A DNA stretch of 33,948 bases, taken from NCBI GenBank assembly GCA_947056845.1, contig CAMSCJ010000016.1, positions 1 to 33,948 on the forward strand, in the 5' to 3' direction. Positions 7,312 to 15,214 of the stretch are shown piece by piece. Both the position numbers and the translations under genes were made by a program. The first letter of the stretch is position 1; each line of letters opens with the position of its first letter. The notes below the pieces were generated by a model that worked only from the letters and a program-made list of their open reading frames with translations, was not told the DNA's origin and searched no databases. This stretch comes from an uncultured Mycoplasmatota bacterium (GTDB taxonomy: Bacteria; Bacillota_I; Bacilli_A; RF39; UBA660).

Positions 7312-7338
7312 TTCAACAACACTATTTGACAAAGAACC
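7312..7338 (-). repeat. Right terminal inverted repeat of the ISL3 element
   Basis: On the minus strand it begins GGTTCTTTGTCAAATAG, matching the left end at 5894-5920. Confidence 0.85.
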
Positions 7339-7346
7339 TCTTTTAT
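7339..7346. repeat. IS target-site duplication, right copy
   Basis: TCTTTTAT, identical to 5886-5893. It overlaps the stop codon of the rhodanese gene (7343-7345). Confidence 0.9.
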
Positions 7347-7630
7347 TTGTATAAAATAAAGCTTTCATAACCCCCATCAATATTGGCAGTATCAAATCCC
7401 AATTTATTTAAAATATCACAAACATTTTCACTAGATAAGCCCTTTTGGCAATATATATAATATCTATCAGATTTATTTAAATATTGTTCTGGATTAATAA
7501 GTAATTTTTCCATTGGAATATTTTTAGCATTAGGGATATGATTATTATTATAACTTTGAATACTCCTAATATCAATAATATTAATTTGACCAATTATTGA
7601 CATCAAATCACTTATTGAAATTCTATTCAA
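7343..7630 (-). CDS. Single-domain rhodanese-like sulfurtransferase
   Basis: 95 residues, the usual length for a single-domain rhodanese. IIDIRSIQSYNNNHIPNAKN (about residues 18-37) is the conserved N-terminal part. YCQKGLSSENV carries the presumed catalytic Cys61 in a CxxGxxS active-site loop. The C-terminal part, GFDTANIDGGYES, is also typical. The start is a TTG at 7630, with AGGGTGA upstream and no nearer ATG. It probably transfers sulfur or senses thiols; the substrate is not known. The ISL3 element inserted exactly at its stop codon, which spared the protein but separated the gene from the hairpin at 5866-5891. Confidence 0.88.
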   Translation of the reverse strand: MNRISISDLMSIIGQINIIDIRSIQSYNNNHIPNAKNIPMEKLLINPEQYLNKSDRYYIYCQKGLSSENVCDILNKLGFDTANIDGGYESFILYK

Positions 7631-7810
7631 TTAAATCACCCTATTATAATATATGTAAATATAAAATTTGAGTAATTACGTTTAACCATTCATAATTTTT
7701 TAATAAATTAGCATTTCATCTTGAAAAAATTGCTTTTAAATTACTCAACTAATAAATAGATAGTTAAGTTCTATATATCGAATTTAATCAATAATATAAT
7801 TGTTGTATAC

Positions 7811-7840
7811 AAAAAAACCTTAAAAACTAGATTTAAGGTT
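7811..7840 (-). terminator. Terminator of the T4SS operon
   Basis: On the minus strand AACCTTAAA / TTTAAGGTT (7832-7840 with 7816-7824), 7-base loop, then a T-run (A 7811-7817 on plus). It lies just after the virD4 stop. The remaining spacer, 7631-7810, holds only a loose 10-bp inverted repeat TTGAGTAATT (7668-7677 and 7739-7748) that I cannot assign. Confidence 0.85.
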
Positions 7841-7856
7841 CTATAAAATCTTTAAA

Positions 7857-10040
7857 TTAATCATCACTAAAGAAATCATCAAAGAATTGATCATCTGATA
7901 CATCATCAATTTTAACTTTACTGTCTTGATCATTTTTTTCCTCAACAATTTTAGGAGGTTCGCTCAATTTAATGCTATTATTATCATTTTGTTCAATCTT
8001 TTCTTTAGCATTTTCAGCTGCTTTGGCAGCTTCTCTCTTTTCTTCTTCTTCAATTTCGGCGATTTTGGCATCAATCTTTTTAATTATATCATCAACATTT
8101 AAACCACCATTAGGCATAGCGTTATTATTTCCACCAAACAAACCAGGCATACCACCATTAATATTAGGATTCATATTGGGTGACATATTAGGTGGCATAT
8201 TTGAATTCATATTATTCCGCATACCATCAAACATTGGTGGTATCGGCATTCCAGGATTAAATCCACCAGGCATATTAGGCATACCAAACATATTACCTCC
8301 ACCCATCCCATTCATCATAGATTCACTTACCTTATCATTAACATATTTCTTTAAATCAAATAAATGGATTGCTTCCTTTTCTCTAAGGGGATAAGAGGCC
8401 TTACCATAAGTTTTTCCCCATGAATTATCTTTTTCCATCAACCAATTTGGCGTCAATTTAGTTTTAAATGGCATCATTCTAATACGTAATACAACCATGC
8501 TCCATTGTGGCAATCTTTGCAAATCACTAACAGTAATTAAAGGCGTTGAAGCTGTCTTATCTTTTTCTTTTGACTTTTCCTCACCACACATTTTACTTAA
8601 TTCTTCTAAAGCCGCCAATTCACTACTAATTAAGTAAACAATATTACCACAGTTTCCTTTTATTGTTTCACCGTTTTCTTTCCCATATACTTGATATAAT
8701 TGCGCAAAGTTTTGGATTATAAAACTAAATCTAATTGCCCTACTTCTAGCAGCTGTTACCATTGTTGTAACATCTTTAAGTGGTGGCATATTAGCAAACT
8801 CGTCTAAAATAAAATTTGTTCTAAATGGTAATTTTCCACCTGATTCCTGCGCTACATCGATTAACGTTTCATAAACCTGCTTAATAAAAATTGTAACTAA
8901 AGAATGATAAGTCTTTTTTTCATCTTGTACAACGATAAAAACAGCAGTTTTTTCACGACCAATATCTTTCATATCGAAATCACTGTGTGATAACATTTCA
9001 GATAAATTTTCTCTTGATGAGAAAAGTTTGATTTTTTGTTTAAATACAGATAGAATTGAGCCTTTTGTATCAGAAGGTGCTAACAGAGTACTAGATACAT
9101 TAACATAAGCTGGCGAAGCTTCATTTTTATAACTAAAATACTGTTTCATATAAGTAGTATTCCTAAATTTTTCTTCCCCCACCGTTGTCATTAAATTAAT
9201 TGTATTTAAATTAATTTCTTCTTCCTTAGCATCATCAAATAATGCCAATGCTAAACCTGCAAAATAATCAGCTGATGTTTTTTCCCAAAAGGGATCAGCA
9301 TTTTGCGATTTTTCATCATACAAAATATTCATGGCCAAGTCGTCTAATAACTCATTAGCCTTATCTGAATTGCCTGACTTATATAATGAATAAGGCAAGG
9401 ATAATGGATTCCAACAATTTCCCTTTTGTGGATCACGAAAATTAAGTAAAATTATTTTATAACCACGTTCTCTTAATTCGTTAGCATTATTCTCATAAAT
9501 TTCCCCCTTAGGGTCAGTTATAATCATTGATTGATTACTTTTAGCTAGGCATTTTACCATCGGTTGAACTGTCATTTGTGTTTTACCAGATCCAGTTGAT
9601 CCAATAATTAAATTGTGATATTCGCCATCATCAACCCAAATTTCTTTTCCGTTATTAATAAGCGGAATTCCACCATATTTTGAATTTTCATCGCCTGGCA
9701 AAACCATTTTTAATTCACTTTTCATTTCTTTTTCTTTAGCCCAACGTGAATAACCTTTGTCAGCTTTATCTTTAACTTCAAACCCAATTCCTTTTTCACG
9801 ATTAAAAATAGTCGAAGAGACTCCCATAATAATTATAATTAAAATAAGTAGAAAAGCTATCATTGTTTTAGGTAAATTTTCACCTATAAAGGCTGGGAAA
9901 GGATTAAATCCAGCTATTTCTCCACTTGTTGCCAAACTATTAATATTAAGCACTGCAATAGCTACAAAATATAATAGTATAATAGAAAATGCACCAAAAG
10001 CTGCCATATCTTTTGGGGTTGCTCTAAACTTAAGTTTCAT
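7857..10040 (-). CDS. virD4: VirD4/TraG-type coupling ATPase
   Basis: 727 residues. Two N-terminal TM helices (about 12-32 and 58-76), Walker A GSTGSGKT (147-154), DPKGE after the next strand, and Walker B FILDEFANMPP (DE at 413-414) define the coupling-protein family. These hexameric ATPases bring substrate to the T4SS channel at the inner face of the membrane. After the ATPase domain comes an unusual low-complexity stretch rich in Met, Asn, Gly and Pro (about 575-650). A charged coiled coil (EEEEKREAAKAAENAKEKIE) and an acidic end, DDQFFDDFFSDD, follow. It is the last gene of the operon, 17 bases after the lipoprotein gene, with GGAGTGA before the ATG. No relaxase is nearby, so the substrate could be protein or DNA. 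Confidence 0.92.
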   Translation of the reverse strand: MKLKFRATPKDMAAFGAFSIILLYFVAIAVLNINSLATSGEIAGFNPFPAFIGENLPKTMIAFLLILIIIIMGVSSTIFNREKGIGFEVKDKADKGYSRWAKEKEMKSELKMVLPGDENSKYGGIPLINNGKEIWVDDGEYHNLIIGSTGSGKTQMTVQPMVKCLAKSNQSMIITDPKGEIYENNANELRERGYKIILLNFRDPQKGNCWNPLSLPYSLYKSGNSDKANELLDDLAMNILYDEKSQNADPFWEKTSADYFAGLALALFDDAKEEEINLNTINLMTTVGEEKFRNTTYMKQYFSYKNEASPAYVNVSSTLLAPSDTKGSILSVFKQKIKLFSSRENLSEMLSHSDFDMKDIGREKTAVFIVVQDEKKTYHSLVTIFIKQVYETLIDVAQESGGKLPFRTNFILDEFANMPPLKDVTTMVTAARSRAIRFSFIIQNFAQLYQVYGKENGETIKGNCGNIVYLISSELAALEELSKMCGEEKSKEKDKTASTPLITVSDLQRLPQWSMVVLRIRMMPFKTKLTPNWLMEKDNSWGKTYGKASYPLREKEAIHLFDLKKYVNDKVSESMMNGMGGGNMFGMPNMPGGFNPGMPIPPMFDGMRNNMNSNMPPNMSPNMNPNINGGMPGLFGGNNNAMPNGGLNVDDIIKKIDAKIAEIEEEEKREAAKAAENAKEKIEQNDNNSIKLSEPPKIVEEKNDQDSKVKIDDVSDDQFFDDFFSDD

Positions 10041-10057
10041 AAAATCACTCCATTCCT

Positions 10058-10747
10058 TTAAACACGATTAGCTTTCCTTTTAATATATATTATAACACCA
10101 ATAACAATAAAAATTAACACAATTATACATGAAATTATTATTGTCAATAAATTCCAATTAAATGCCTTATTGTCAAAAATATTTGTATCCTGCTTATCAT
10201 TAACAGAAAGTTTTAATAAAATATTTTTATCATTATTTTCTTTTAAATTCCAAGTATACTTTCCATCATCAATCGCATTAGCATTAGTATCAACTAGCTT
10301 ATAATCGCTATAAATATTAACAATAATATCATCTGCCAATTGCAAGTATTCTGGACATAAAAATTGACCTTCTGTTTGCAATGTTATAATACCATCATTA
10401 TTGGAAAATGTATATTTATCATAGCATTTATAAATTGGTAAAACAAACTCATGAAAAGCTCGACTATCACTAAATAAATAAGCTCCTGAATCAAATAATT
10501 CATAATATGGAGATAAATTATAATACTCTATTTCAGTTGGCTGATCTAACTCCATATCGATAAGATGTTTATGATAATTTAAAACTTTTTTGGCCGTCAT
10601 CCCTTTTTCGTAATAATTACTAAATGATTCAGTAATATATATACTTTCACCATAATTAAACTCTCTAATTTCAAGGTTATATTCAACTGAACAAGCTGGG
10701 CAAAGAAATACAATCAAAAATAGTAAAAGCAAACCAATTTTTTTCAT
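10058..10747 (-). CDS. Lipoprotein with a C-terminal TM helix, T4SS operon
   Basis: 229 residues. The N-terminus is a lipoprotein signal (lipobox CPAC, Cys19). The ectodomain is rich in beta strands and ends in YTWNLKENNDKNILLKL, and a strong TM helix (about 201-223) followed by a basic tail closes the protein. This order of lipid anchor, beta domain with a Y-x-W motif, and C-terminal TM recalls DUF3153/LppM-type proteins, but I hold that link loosely. It lies between the wall hydrolase and the coupling ATPase and is probably translated with both, so an envelope-side accessory role in the T4SS is likely. Function unknown. Confidence 0.7.
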   Translation of the reverse strand: MKKIGLLLLFLIVFLCPACSVEYNLEIREFNYGESIYITESFSNYYEKGMTAKKVLNYHKHLIDMELDQPTEIEYYNLSPYYELFDSGAYLFSDSRAFHEFVLPIYKCYDKYTFSNNDGIITLQTEGQFLCPEYLQLADDIIVNIYSDYKLVDTNANAIDDGKYTWNLKENNDKNILLKLSVNDKQDTNIFDNKAFNWNLLTIIISCIIVLIFIVIGVIIYIKRKANRV

Positions 10748-10764
10748 TTTATCACCACAATCAT

Positions 10765-12540
10765 TTATTTACAATAATTTAAACCTTGACTATTACAACT
10801 ATTACGAGCTGATTCACAATTAATATTAAAATTACAATTAGAAACTAAAGCTTCGGGATTTACATATGATCCATTTAAAGAGATATCTAGATGTAAGTGT
10901 GCGCCCTCTACACCATTACCAACAGCGCCCTGTTCACCAATATAAATACCCTTAGGGACCTTATCACCAACATTCCATTTATTAACTGAACTCATTGGCA
11001 TATGTAAATATCTAACTGTATATAAATTACCATTAATATTACATTTAACCTCAACCGCACTAGCTGATCCATCCTGATACATACCACGCATTGTGACTGT
11101 TCCATCGCATACACTATATATACCATTTGGTGCGCTAACATCAACACCTTTATGTGATTTACAGCCCCAATCACCACCATAAACTTCAAAGCAAGATGTT
11201 AAAAGACAGGAATTAGTCGGTGAACCAAAATGTGCTAAATCGCTAGCCGAGATAGGTGCACAACTCGTTCCGTATGCAAAACTACTTGAACCTTGGCTAG
11301 GCAAAAATTTATCACTTTTTTTAAAGGTGCTATAACCATACGTAAGTTCAAAATAACTTTCTACCATATTCATAATATCATTGGCAGTTTTTCGACGATT
11401 TTTTCTCTCCTTTAAAACAATTTCCTTATCATAAAAGGGTAATATATCAAAAAAACCCAAATTTTTGCTTAGTTCATCATCATAACCTTCATTTTTAAAA
11501 ACCTTGTATGTTTCTTTTAAATTATTAACAATATAACCATCATAATAAAAATGTAAATCATCTTTCGAAGCTAATTTTCCTAGGGCAAATAAAGTAACCG
11601 CATCACGTGCATTTTCTTCAAAATCATTTAATCTTTCCTTAAGTCCACCAAATATTGTAAATGATGAAATATAATTTTCGATATGATTTTTTAAATCCAA
11701 TACCTTATTTATCATACCTACTGATTCGCCAACAACATTATTTGGTAACACTAAAAATCCAGGCTCAACATCAGATTCAATTATTTTACTACCATCACAT
11801 AAAGGAGAAGTAGGATCACAATCGATAAAAAAATCTGTCACAATATTATATTCAGCAACTAAGTAGCCTTTATAACATTTCTCTTCAACATCAATATCAC
11901 CCTCTGATAAATTACTACACTTCTTTAATGCAGCTGCATTTACCAACATATTTTTATTTGCTTTTACATATTGACTTTGTCCTCCAAAAGTAGAGAAAAA
12001 GCCTCTTTGATAATTAGTAAAAATATTTTTTATAAAATTCCAAAAGGACATCTTATTTTCACCGTTATCATCAGTTATATTGGTTGCACTATTATCAGGA
12101 TGCCGAGGATCATAGCCCTCTGGATACTCACTTAAATAAATACGTTCCTCATTGCTACCTTCATATAATAGTGTTTGATTCATAATACTTAATTCATAAT
12201 TATCAAACTCAAATAACTCCTTATAAAGAGATTGCATGGCATAAAATTTACCTTCCTCATCTTCTTCTAGCTCCTGATTAGTTTTAAATCCATATAAAGA
12301 TATGGCATTTCCCATTCTTTCACCCCAATCAGAAGAATCATCTAAGACTTCATCAATTTGCTCCAAAGTACCAAAATATACACACAAAATAACAATGAAA
12401 ATTACTGCACCAATTAATATATACGGTAAAATTGTTCCAATAGCAGTCATTATAATTGCTTTAAGAGGAGCCGTAGCTACTTTCATCATAGCTTTGGCTC
12501 CTAATTTGGCTAATTCTTTCCCATTGTTATTTTGTTCCAT
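10765..12540 (-). CDS. Membrane-anchored LytM/M23 peptidoglycan hydrolase of the T4SS
   Basis: 591 residues. A cytosolic N-terminus of about 30 residues is followed by one TM helix (about 34-58), a long extracellular region, and an M23 peptidase domain (about 440-575). Metal-binding and catalytic motifs seen: HKGVDVSAPNG near residue 462, YLHMP, and HLHLD near 549. These match the H-x3-D, H and HxH set of LytM endopeptidases. In Gram-positive T4SS the VirB1 role, opening the wall for the channel, is filled by such enzymes. The central region (about 60-430) has no family I can name. It lies 24 bases after virB4, with a GGTGGTGA site. Confidence 0.88.
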   Translation of the reverse strand: MEQNNNGKELAKLGAKAMMKVATAPLKAIIMTAIGTILPYILIGAVIFIVILCVYFGTLEQIDEVLDDSSDWGERMGNAISLYGFKTNQELEEDEEGKFYAMQSLYKELFEFDNYELSIMNQTLLYEGSNEERIYLSEYPEGYDPRHPDNSATNITDDNGENKMSFWNFIKNIFTNYQRGFFSTFGGQSQYVKANKNMLVNAAALKKCSNLSEGDIDVEEKCYKGYLVAEYNIVTDFFIDCDPTSPLCDGSKIIESDVEPGFLVLPNNVVGESVGMINKVLDLKNHIENYISSFTIFGGLKERLNDFEENARDAVTLFALGKLASKDDLHFYYDGYIVNNLKETYKVFKNEGYDDELSKNLGFFDILPFYDKEIVLKERKNRRKTANDIMNMVESYFELTYGYSTFKKSDKFLPSQGSSSFAYGTSCAPISASDLAHFGSPTNSCLLTSCFEVYGGDWGCKSHKGVDVSAPNGIYSVCDGTVTMRGMYQDGSASAVEVKCNINGNLYTVRYLHMPMSSVNKWNVGDKVPKGIYIGEQGAVGNGVEGAHLHLDISLNGSYVNPEALVSNCNFNINCESARNSCNSQGLNYCK

Positions 12541-12564
12541 TTATAATCACCACCAATATTGGTA

Positions 12565-14349
12565 TTAGTATCCACCACCACTACCAAATGAGTCTAATTC
12601 TTGTTCTGTTACAACAACATTTATTCGCATACGTCTACTGCCACATACAAACAATGCTTCTCCTTGATTATATCTTTTGATACTTTCTTTCTCATTTTCA
12701 TTTAAATCTATCAATTTAGCTAAATCTTCAACTGCTTGCTTTTTTAATCCCATAATTAAATAATAAGATGCATTATCAAAAATAGCTTTTCCTTGCGTTA
12801 TAACATTATAATCACTAAAATCACTAGGTTGTTGAGTAATAATAATTGTTCCTGTATTATATTTACGAGCACGTCTTTGAATTTGGGCCAAAAAGTCAGC
12901 TCCTAGTGTATTATTACCACTAAGTAAAACATGAGCTTCATCAACTGTTAAAACAGTATTAATCGACCTATCCAAAGTAAGACCCCATGCATACTTTAAT
13001 ATATTAAAAAATAAGGCGTTTCTAATATTTGTATCAGCATTCATAAGTTCTCTTATATTAAATACAATAAATTGACTATTTGACGAAATGGTTGTATGAC
13101 CATCAAAATAGTATTTTAATTCTTTAGTAATTGGTCTAATCTTGATTTCCAATTTTTCTAAAATATCCTTTTCATGACTTTGTTCTGGCATTGATAGAAT
13201 TCTACCTTTAATTGTTGCATAAACATCTCTAAACGTTGGATAATCCTCAGATTTAAATTTTGTAAAATCTGTATCAAAATTCATACCGAAACGTCTATAA
13301 GTATCTTGAACAACTTCACTAAACATTGTAAGAACATCTTCTTCTATATTAGGATCATAATACTTAAGAAAAGCCTTTATAGTTTGTAAAGTTCTAGTTA
13401 AAACGGTATAGCCCAATCCTTCCTTTATTTCATCATCATCGGCATCTAAAACAACCTCTAGTGGATTAATCATACCATATTCTCCACCTTTTCCTAAATC
13501 AATAAAGTCACCCTCATACATAGAAGCCATCTCTTCAAATTCTCCCTCAGGATCAATAATAACAATTTGGCAATTATTTCTAATGTGTGAACGTAATATT
13601 AATTTAGCTGCTGTCGATTTTCCACTACCAGACGTACCAAGAATGATTAAATTAGCGTTATTTCGATTATGCTCTTTTTTTATTTGAAATAAAAATTGAT
13701 TAAACAAAATAACACCACCAGAGAAATCAACTCCCAATAAAGTAGCTAACCCTGGATCTTTAATACTATCAAAGATAAATGGGTACATAGCGGCCATAGT
13801 TGGTGTTGGAATTGGTGTGCCAATTCTCTCCTCTATATCTTGTTTTGGGAAAATTGGAATCATTGATTTTAAAACTTTTTCTTGTTCAAATCTTAATGGG
13901 AATGCCTTAAGTTCCATTGCCTCTAAGTAATTTCTAACTTGGAATTTTTTACTAGTTAATTCCTCTGCCGAATCAGCTGTTATCATAATATGCATCTGAA
14001 AGTCATAGATTTTTGACTGGCTAGCTGCAATTTGTGAAATAAATTGTTCCAAAGATTCATAATCTTGTCTTATTCTCTCTTGAATTGTTTTATCATTCTC
14101 TTCATGATATCTTTGTTTTAAATCAGCTATTTCTTTATTTAACATTTTACGCAAAATTTCAAATGGTAATGGTAAATGCTTAATAACTACTTTTATTCCA
14201 GACATACTTGTTAATGATGATAAATATCCAGATTCTATATACTTAGGATATGATACAACAGTCATAATACAAGCATGTTTATCACTTATAATAAAATCAG
14301 ATGCCTTAAATTCTAATCCTTTAGGCGCTATTTGACTCTTAATATCCAT
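12565..14349 (-). CDS. virB4: VirB4-type ATPase, C-terminal polypeptide
   Basis: 594 residues. The first ~220 match the VirB4 membrane-associated domain (YPKYIESGYLSSLTSM and the helical EIADLKQRY region). The RecA-like ATPase domain carries Walker A GTSGSGKST (238-246), DPEGE, Walker B LTVDEAH (467-473) and a TIIITQQPSDF sensor strand. VirB4 energises assembly and transport in all T4SS. Here the most N-terminal part of the protein is encoded separately by the gene just upstream, overlapping by 11 bases (stop and start inside GATGGATATTAAG), so the two are probably translationally coupled. Confidence 0.93.
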   Translation of the reverse strand: MDIKSQIAPKGLEFKASDFIISDKHACIMTVVSYPKYIESGYLSSLTSMSGIKVVIKHLPLPFEILRKMLNKEIADLKQRYHEENDKTIQERIRQDYESLEQFISQIAASQSKIYDFQMHIMITADSAEELTSKKFQVRNYLEAMELKAFPLRFEQEKVLKSMIPIFPKQDIEERIGTPIPTPTMAAMYPFIFDSIKDPGLATLLGVDFSGGVILFNQFLFQIKKEHNRNNANLIILGTSGSGKSTAAKLILRSHIRNNCQIVIIDPEGEFEEMASMYEGDFIDLGKGGEYGMINPLEVVLDADDDEIKEGLGYTVLTRTLQTIKAFLKYYDPNIEEDVLTMFSEVVQDTYRRFGMNFDTDFTKFKSEDYPTFRDVYATIKGRILSMPEQSHEKDILEKLEIKIRPITKELKYYFDGHTTISSNSQFIVFNIRELMNADTNIRNALFFNILKYAWGLTLDRSINTVLTVDEAHVLLSGNNTLGADFLAQIQRRARKYNTGTIIITQQPSDFSDYNVITQGKAIFDNASYYLIMGLKKQAVEDLAKLIDLNENEKESIKRYNQGEALFVCGSRRMRINVVVTEQELDSFGSGGGY

Positions 14350-14899
14350 CGCTCATCACCGTCCCAAATGTCGTAGTTTGTCCACCATTTAAGAAATTAT
14401 CTAAAACCATTCTTAAATCGTCATTAGAAGTTTGTGTAGTTGTTAACCCTGCATTAGCAAAATTATTAATCAAATTTCTAATACGCTTTTGAATTACCTC
14501 AATATCCTTGTGTTTAAATAATAGAAAATACTCAGTATCTACAACATTATTATTCATAAACATATTAGCTTTTTGAATATCTTGTGTAATTAATTTTCTT
14601 TTAGCTTGACTAGTAACTGAATTGTATAAAAGTTGAAGCTGTGATAAATACACATGAATATCAACTGGTCGATCTGCCACAATTATCCAAAATTCATAAT
14701 CAATCATATTATAAACATTCTTCAAATTAGAAATAATAATATCCTGAGCTTCTTGCTCTAAAATAAATATGTTTCGCGGTCTAATCTTAACACCAGATAC
14801 TTTTAAATTATCATCTAAAATAATCATACCATTTGTTATACTCTTAATTGGCACAAAAGCCTCGTTCGTATATTTACTTTTTGAATTTGTTGATTTCAT
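14339..14899 (-). CDS. VirB4 N-terminal domain as a separate polypeptide
   Basis: 186 residues. It opens AFVPIKSITNGMIILDDNLK, followed by VSGVKIRPRNIFI, the pattern found at the very N-terminus of Gram-positive VirB4/TraE-type ATPases. A helical part (about 55-160) and a Thr-rich end follow. No TM and no ATP motif. Its end overlaps the ATPase gene by 11 bases, and its start lies inside the end of the VirB3-like gene (26-base overlap). No reading-frame repair is needed and the ATPase half has its own ATG, so a natural split at a domain boundary is more likely than a recent frameshift. Confidence 0.75.
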   Translation of the reverse strand: MKSTNSKSKYTNEAFVPIKSITNGMIILDDNLKVSGVKIRPRNIFILEQEAQDIIISNLKNVYNMIDYEFWIIVADRPVDIHVYLSQLQLLYNSVTSQAKRKLITQDIQKANMFMNNNVVDTEYFLLFKHKDIEVIQKRIRNLINNFANAGLTTTQTSNDDLRMVLDNFLNGGQTTTFGTVMSDGY

Positions 14900-15197
14900 C
14901 TATATAACACCAACCTTTCCATACAAACTTCTGCCTAGATGTAATATATTTAAAGAAAATAGAAATAAATTTTCGTACATTATGATAATATGCTAGTGGA
15001 AATACCAGAAAAGCGCAAAAGACTCCTGGTATTAACGCAATTATCGTATATGTCATCTGCTCAATAGGTAAAGCTAACAATAAAATAAATGAAATTGTTA
15101 CACCTATTGAAAGAATCACTAAATCAGCTGGTTTAAATAAACCTAAAAGTAATGCTGATTTCTTTGAATTGGCTGGTATAAGAAAATTATTATACAC
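14874..15197 (-). CDS. VirB3/PrgI-like membrane protein
   Basis: 107 residues, GTG start at 15197 with a GGGAGGGG site. A polar N-terminus leads to a GLFKPADLVIL turn, then two adjacent TM helices (about 26-44 and 49-70), and a basic C-terminus with FISIFFKYITSRQKFVWKGW. Size, two TMs and position just before virB4 fit the VirB3/PrgI family, which docks VirB4 to the membrane. The sequence itself is weakly diagnostic; the context carries the call. Confidence 0.75.
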   Translation of the reverse strand: MYNNFLIPANSKKSALLLGLFKPADLVILSIGVTISFILLLALPIEQMTYTIIALIPGVFCAFLVFPLAYYHNVRKFISIFFKYITSRQKFVWKGWCYIDEINKFKK

Positions 15198-15214
15198 TAG
15201 CTACCCCTCCCTTT

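Larger units (their letters stand above)
5894..7338 (+). mobile_element. Complete ISL3-family insertion sequence (1445 bp)
   Basis: Terminal inverted repeats start GGTT at both ends and share the block AAATAGTGTTG (left 5894-5920, right 7312-7338; 20 of 27 positions match by eye). They are flanked by a perfect 8-bp duplication. The element holds one transposase gene, an internal terminator near its left end and another after the transposase. The exact duplication suggests a recent insertion. Confidence 0.92.

Noticed and set aside
7668..7748. Inverted repeat TTGAGTAATT / AATTACTCAA as a transposon or operator
   Set aside because: AT-rich, 61-base spacer, no duplication or neighbouring gene to support a role.
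7972..8394. Plus-strand 140-codon frame
   Set aside because: Antisense shadow of the low-complexity virD4 tail; composition mirrors the Met/Gly/Pro repeats.
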